A stretch of 64,000 nt of DNA. Source: Microbacterium algeriense. GTDB lineage: Bacteria > Actinomycetota > Actinomycetes > Actinomycetales > Microbacteriaceae. The stretch is taken from NCBI RefSeq assembly GCF_008868005.1, contig NZ_WAAO01000003.1, positions 62,001-126,000 of the forward strand. Direction: 5' to 3'. This document shows, piece by piece, positions 60,765 through 64,000 of this stretch; position 1 is the stretch's first letter; every line of letters begins with the position of its first letter. Made by a program: the position numbers and the translations under genes. The notes beneath the pieces are model-generated. The model was given only the letters and a program-made list of their open reading frames with translations, was not told where the DNA came from and did not search any database.

Positions 60765-61378
60765 GTCCCCACCTTCTTCGGCGCACCGGGCAGGGTCACG
60801 TCGGGGTGTCGCATGTAGAGCGGCTCCTCCCCCGCGAGGGTGCGGCCGGCGGCCAGAGCGCGCGCACCCACCCTCGCCAGGTCGAGCGCGGAGAGCGCGG
60901 CCACGTCGACGCGGTGGATGCCGTCGAGGTGCGCATCGGCGTCCGCCGCCTTGACCAGGACGGTGTCGGCGACGATCTGCGGGATCCCGTCCTCATCCAC
61001 GCCGTCGAAGACCGTGATCGCGACCTCGCGGCGGCGGGCGTCGGTCACGATCGCGAACGGCTGCGTCTCGGTCTGGAGGGCGGTGAGCGCCGCCGCGAGA
61101 TGACTCGGGACGGGGATCACCGGGATGCCCCGGCCCAGGGCGAACGCCCTCGCCGCGGCGATGCCGATGCGCAGACCCGTGAACGGTCCCGGTCCCATGC
61201 CGGCGACGACGTGCGTGATCTCCCCGTCACCCGCCTCCCGCAGAGCTTCGACGAGGAGGTCGCCGATGACCTCGGCATGGCCGAGAGGGTCGGCGGCTGC
61301 GGCCTCGGCGCGTCGGGCCCCGTCCGCATCGGCGAGGGCGACAGCCGTGCCCAGTGAGGTGTCGACGGCAAGGATCAC
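60761..61378 (-). CDS. tsaB: tRNA threonylcarbamoyladenosine biosynthesis protein TsaB
   Basis: A 205-aa ASKHA-fold partner of TsaD. It starts at a GTG (MILAVDTSLGTAVALADADG) and carries PLGHAEVIGDLLVEALREAG, VVAGMGPGPFTGLRIGIAAA and RALALGRGIPVIPVPSHLA-like text (ARAFALGRGIPVIPVPSHLA). First gene of the tsaB-rimI-tsaD block. TAATCT 6 nt before the start, with GGAG inside the gap, allows a leaderless mRNA. The usual upstream partner tsaE is not here; flagellar genes lie upstream instead. Confidence 0.95.
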   Translation of the reverse strand: MILAVDTSLGTAVALADADGARRAEAAAADPLGHAEVIGDLLVEALREAGDGEITHVVAGMGPGPFTGLRIGIAAARAFALGRGIPVIPVPSHLAAALTALQTETQPFAIVTDARRREVAITVFDGVDEDGIPQIVADTVLVKAADADAHLDGIHRVDVAALSALDLARVGARALAAGRTLAGEEPLYMRHPDVTLPGAPKKVGT

Positions 61379-61384
61379 GACTCC

Positions 61385-61390
61385 AGATTA
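61385..61390 (-). promoter_or_regulatory. Leaderless -10 box of tsaB
   Basis: TAATCT on the minus strand, 6 nt before the GTG start at 61378. Confidence 0.5.
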
Positions 61391-61450
61391 GTCGCCGTTC
61401 TCCCGGGAGGGCGGTGGGCGAACCGCGGACCGCACCCGCGAGAGCCCCTC

Positions 61451-61822
61451 TCAGCCGAGGGGAGCCCGCAGCGGGTAGTCCTGGTCCTCGAGGATGACCT
61501 GCGACGCCGCTCCCGTGGTGCGGTTGACGATCACCGGAGCCAGCAGGTTCACGCTCACGCCCTCCGACGACGGGTGCGCGACCACCAGGATCAGCGCGTC
61601 GTCCGGCGAGCCGAGCGCGAGGCCGTCCGCCTGCTCGTCGGTGAGGATGGGGGCGTACTCGTCCAACACCGTGCGCGGGTCGACGAGGTAGAGCCGTAGG
61701 TCGGCGTCCCGGGCCGCTCGCATCGCGAACAGGCCGTCCGCGCCGTCGACCGGCGCGAGGTCGAAGTCGACGTGCGGCGCGAGTCCGGGCGGAGGGGCGA
61801 GGAAGGTCAGTGCCGCGCTCAT
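61451..61822 (-). CDS. fliW: Flagellar assembly factor FliW
   Basis: A 123-aa beta-rich protein that binds flagellin and, where present, CsrA. It begins MSAALTFLAPPPGLAPHVDF and contains FAMRAARDADLRLYLVDPRT, the acidic ILTDEQADGLALGSPDDALI and ISVNLLAPVIVN-like text (GVSVNLLAPVIVNRTTG), the family's conserved core. Its ATG overlaps the flgL stop (ATGA). No csrA follows within the gap to tsaB. A small hairpin (CCCCTC / GAGGGG) overlaps the stop codon. Confidence 0.92.
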   Translation of the reverse strand: MSAALTFLAPPPGLAPHVDFDLAPVDGADGLFAMRAARDADLRLYLVDPRTVLDEYAPILTDEQADGLALGSPDDALILVVAHPSSEGVSVNLLAPVIVNRTTGAASQVILEDQDYPLRAPLG

Positions 61823-62700
61823 CGCAGGAAGTCCATGAGCGACGGCTGCAGGACGCGCGCGTTGACGGCGAGCGCGGAGCGGTACACGAGCTCCTGGGCT
61901 TGCAGGCGGACGAGCACCTCGACCGAATCGACGTCCTCCACCGCCGTCCGGCGGGATTCGAGGGACACGGAATTCTGCACTGCCGCCTCCTTGGCGCGTT
62001 CGATCTGAGACTGCCGGGTGCCCACGGAGCCCTGCACGCCGAGCATGGCCGTGCGGCGGGTGTCGATCTCCGCCAGCCGGGGGCCCACGTTGGCTCCCGA
62101 ACGCAGGTCCGCGACGATCCGATCGACCAGCGCGAACACGGAGTCGTCGCCGGTGCCGAAGACGGCCGCGCCATCGGTGTCGACACGGACGGAGGCCGCG
62201 TCGGACACGCGCCGCGTGACCTCTGCTCCCGGCACCCCGCTGTGGCTGTAGTCGGCGGCGAAGGCGGCCGTGTCCGAGGTGCCGGCGAACACCGAGCGCC
62301 CGAGGAGCCGGGTGTTGGCCTGGGCGAAGAGCTCCTTGCGGATGCCCTCGAGCTCCACCGCCAGCGCCTCCTTGGCCGTCGCGTCGAGGGCTCCGTCGTT
62401 CGCCCCCTGCGCGGTGAGGTCGCGCACGCGGCTGAGCAGGGAGGTGCTGGCGGTGATGGCGGAGTCGGCGGCGGTGACCCAGGCGAGTCCGTCGTCGATG
62501 TTCCGCGCGTACTGCTCGTTGCGGCGCTGCTCGGCATGCAGCGCCATCGCGGTCGCGGCCGCCGCCGGGTCGTCGGAGGGCGCGGCGAAGGCCCGCTGGG
62601 AGGTGGCCTGCTCCTGCAGACGGGCGAGCTCGGAGAGATTGGACTGCAGCTGGCGCATGGCCGTCTGGGTCATGGACGAGGACGTCACACGAGAGATCAC
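61819..62700 (-). CDS. flgL: Flagellar hook-associated protein 3 FlgL
   Basis: A 293-aa flagellin-like junction protein between hook and filament. The N-terminal helix reads ISRVTSSSMTQTAMRQLQSN and LSELARLQEQATSQ, with DDPAAAATAM as in flagellins. A variable middle follows, and the C-terminal helix has VEDVDSVEVLVRLQAQELVY and LQPSLMDFLR. It starts at a GTG with AAGGAG upstream and lies 13 nt after flgK. Exported by the flagellar type III apparatus. Confidence 0.93.
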   Translation of the reverse strand: MISRVTSSSMTQTAMRQLQSNLSELARLQEQATSQRAFAAPSDDPAAAATAMALHAEQRRNEQYARNIDDGLAWVTAADSAITASTSLLSRVRDLTAQGANDGALDATAKEALAVELEGIRKELFAQANTRLLGRSVFAGTSDTAAFAADYSHSGVPGAEVTRRVSDAASVRVDTDGAAVFGTGDDSVFALVDRIVADLRSGANVGPRLAEIDTRRTAMLGVQGSVGTRQSQIERAKEAAVQNSVSLESRRTAVEDVDSVEVLVRLQAQELVYRSALAVNARVLQPSLMDFLR

Positions 62701-62713
62701 GATGCTCCTTCGA

Positions 62714-64000
62714 TCAGCGTCCGACGACGCCCGTGCGGTTGATGAGGACGTCGAGGGCCTCGTCGACGGCCGTCATGACTCTCGCCGCGGCCTGATAGGC
62801 GGTCTGATAGGTGAGGAGGTTGATGGTCTCCTCGTCGCCGTCGACGGCGGCCACGGACTGCTGCGCTCCCGCTGCGGCGACCGCGGCGGAGTCGGACACC
62901 TTGGCGCGCTGCACGTCGGCGGCGGTCGCGACCCCGAAGCGGGTGACGTGGTCGGACCAGAGCGCGTCCGGGGAGTCCGCTCGGCGGCCGATCTGCGAGA
63001 TGAGGTCGGCGTTGGTCGCGTCCTTGGCGCCCGCGCCGGGCGCGGCGAGCGCGAGGTCGGACGCGGAGGTGACGGCCACGCGCAGTCCGAGGGCCGCGGA
63101 TCCGGTGGCGGGCAGGGTGAAGAAGTCGCCGCCGGGCTGCCCCGAGGCGGTGACGCCCGCGCGGTGCTGGGCGTTCAGCGCGTCGGCCAGTGCGGTCGCC
63201 ACCGCATCGTACGTCGCGGCGAGTCCGGCGAGCATCCCGCCCTCCGACGCCGGCGCGAGCACGGAGAGCGCGCCCCCCAGCTCGCCGCCGTCGATGGACA
63301 CCGGCAGGTCGGGCGCGGAGTCCCAGGCGAGGCTGAAGCGTTGTCCGGCGTCGATGGCGGCCGGTCCCGTGAGCACGAGATGGCGCGCGTCGGAGCCGGA
63401 GACGAGGGCGTTGCCGCCCAGACGGACGGTCATCGTCCCGTCGCTCTCGACCGTGGACGCGGCTCCGGACATCCGGGCGACGCCCTGCGCGAGGAGGTCG
63501 CGCTGGTCCATGAGCTCGTTCGCGGAGCGTCCGGAGGCGAGCGCGTCGCGGATCTCGCCGTTGAGCACCGCGATCTGATCGGCGGCGGCGTTGACCTGCG
63601 ATACCGTGCGCTCGGCCCCGGCGCGTGCCTCGCTCCACTGCGTCGCCACGGTGCGGTAGCCGCCTGCGATGTGGGAGGCCAGCTCCTTCGCCGATTCCAG
63701 CACGCTGGCCGCGGCTGCCCCGGAATCAGGGGTGTTCGCGAGGTCCTGCCATCCCGACCAGAACTTGGACAGGCGGGTGGCCAGTCCGTTCTCGGTCGGT
63801 TCGGCGAGCGACGCCTCGATCGCCGTGGCGGTCACGGCCCGCGCCGACCAGAATCCGGACGCGCCGAGCGTATCCCGCACGCGCGCGTCGAGCAGGGCGT
63901 CGCCGAGCCGGGCGACACCGTCGATCGAGACGCCGTGGCCGGGGACGGCTCCGACGCTGAAGCGCCCGGACTGCGCGACGGCGGCGACCGCCGAGGTCAG
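62714..64000 (-). CDS. flgK: Flagellar hook-associated protein 1 FlgK (N-terminus beyond window)
   Basis: At least 428 codons open to the right edge without a start at the expected place. The visible N-terminal part reads LTSAVAAVAQSGRFSVGAVP and later NGLATRLSKFWSGWQDLANT, with INAAADQIAVLN-like text (VNAAADQIAVLNGEIRDALA) and GGNALVSGSDARHLVLTG. The C-terminal DGDEETINLLTYQTAYQAAA and ALDVLINRTG are the conserved end. About 50 N-terminal residues are missing. It forms the hook-filament junction with FlgL. Confidence 0.93.
   Translation of the reverse strand: MTSAVAAVAQSGRFSVGAVPGHGVSIDGVARLGDALLDARVRDTLGASGFWSARAVTATAIEASLAEPTENGLATRLSKFWSGWQDLANTPDSGAAAASVLESAKELASHIAGGYRTVATQWSEARAGAERTVSQVNAAADQIAVLNGEIRDALASGRSANELMDQRDLLAQGVARMSGAASTVESDGTMTVRLGGNALVSGSDARHLVLTGPAAIDAGQRFSLAWDSAPDLPVSIDGGELGGALSVLAPASEGGMLAGLAATYDAVATALADALNAQHRAGVTASGQPGGDFFTLPATGSAALGLRVAVTSASDLALAAPGAGAKDATNADLISQIGRRADSPDALWSDHVTRFGVATAADVQRAKVSDSAAVAAAGAQQSVAAVDGDEETINLLTYQTAYQAAARVMTAVDEALDVLINRTGVVGR

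Overview
The window looks like a core-chromosome segment of a high-GC Gram-positive actinobacterium, most likely Microbacterium or a close relative in the Microbacteriaceae. The reasons are the very high GC content, GTG and TTG starts, many genes whose start codon lies 6-7 nt after a TANNNT -10 box (leaderless mRNAs), and family markers such as DUF6350, DUF2510, DUF2277, DUF3817, GuaB3, an LAXTG-type sorting signal, a PcrA with a C-terminal Tudor-like region, and flagellar genes. This placement is inferred from gene content and style, not from a database search. I see no phage, transposase, CRISPR array, rRNA or tRNA. Every gap between genes is shorter than 300 bases.

Layout. 1-8.1 kb: a DUF6350 membrane protein (cut by the left edge), an AzgA-type purine permease, a VOC protein facing a TetR regulator across a palindromic operator, a frameshifted small gene, the sucCD operon with a palindrome in its leader, a DUF2510 protein, and a second TetR upstream of an acyl-CoA dehydrogenase gene that carries a near-ideal palindromic operator. 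8.1-16.1 kb: an unknown Cys-rich-tail protein, a phytoene-desaturase-like oxidoreductase, a convergent DNA repair pair (LigC-like ATP-dependent ligase and LigD-type polymerase), an SseB-like protein and the PcrA helicase. 16.2-24.2 kb: a large LAXTG-anchored surface protein with four lamin-tail repeats, YccF, a glycerophosphodiester phosphodiesterase, a Bax-inhibitor-1 homologue, a GlsB-type stress protein, and an ECF42-like sigma factor translationally coupled to a DGPF protein. 24.4-36.6 kb: a glycosyltransferase, guaA and DUF3817 in one operon; a VOC protein; a 1,539-aa secreted nuclease/5'-nucleotidase; SURF1 with guaB3; and a sarcosine-oxidase-like enzyme.

36.6-45 kb holds an ABC-F protein and then the most striking unit of the window. 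It is a seven-gene operon in which every stop codon overlaps the next start: a receiver-PIG-L deacetylase fusion, an ATP-grasp protein, a PHP phosphoesterase, a processive family-2 glycosyltransferase, a 47-aa membrane protein, a stand-alone receiver, and a PAS sensor histidine kinase. Neither receiver has a DNA-binding domain. The unit therefore looks like a glycan-making and glycan-modifying machine under direct phosphorelay control.

45-54.5 kb: DUF2277, a DUF4190-like protein, guaB, a complete branched-chain-type amino acid ABC transporter (livHMGF, with livJ convergent; LivH carries an extra extracytoplasmic domain), and RarD. 54.6-64 kb: groES without groEL, under two CIRCE operators; a THUMP-like methyltransferase; a polypyrimidine/polypurine-bracketed repeat; a tandem pair of paralogous membrane proteins; tsaB-rimI-tsaD for the t6A tRNA modification; and the flagellar hook-filament junction genes flgK (cut by the right edge), flgL and fliW. 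Purine metabolism recurs along the window (permease, guaA, guaB, guaB3, secreted 5'-nucleotidase), but these genes are not one operon.
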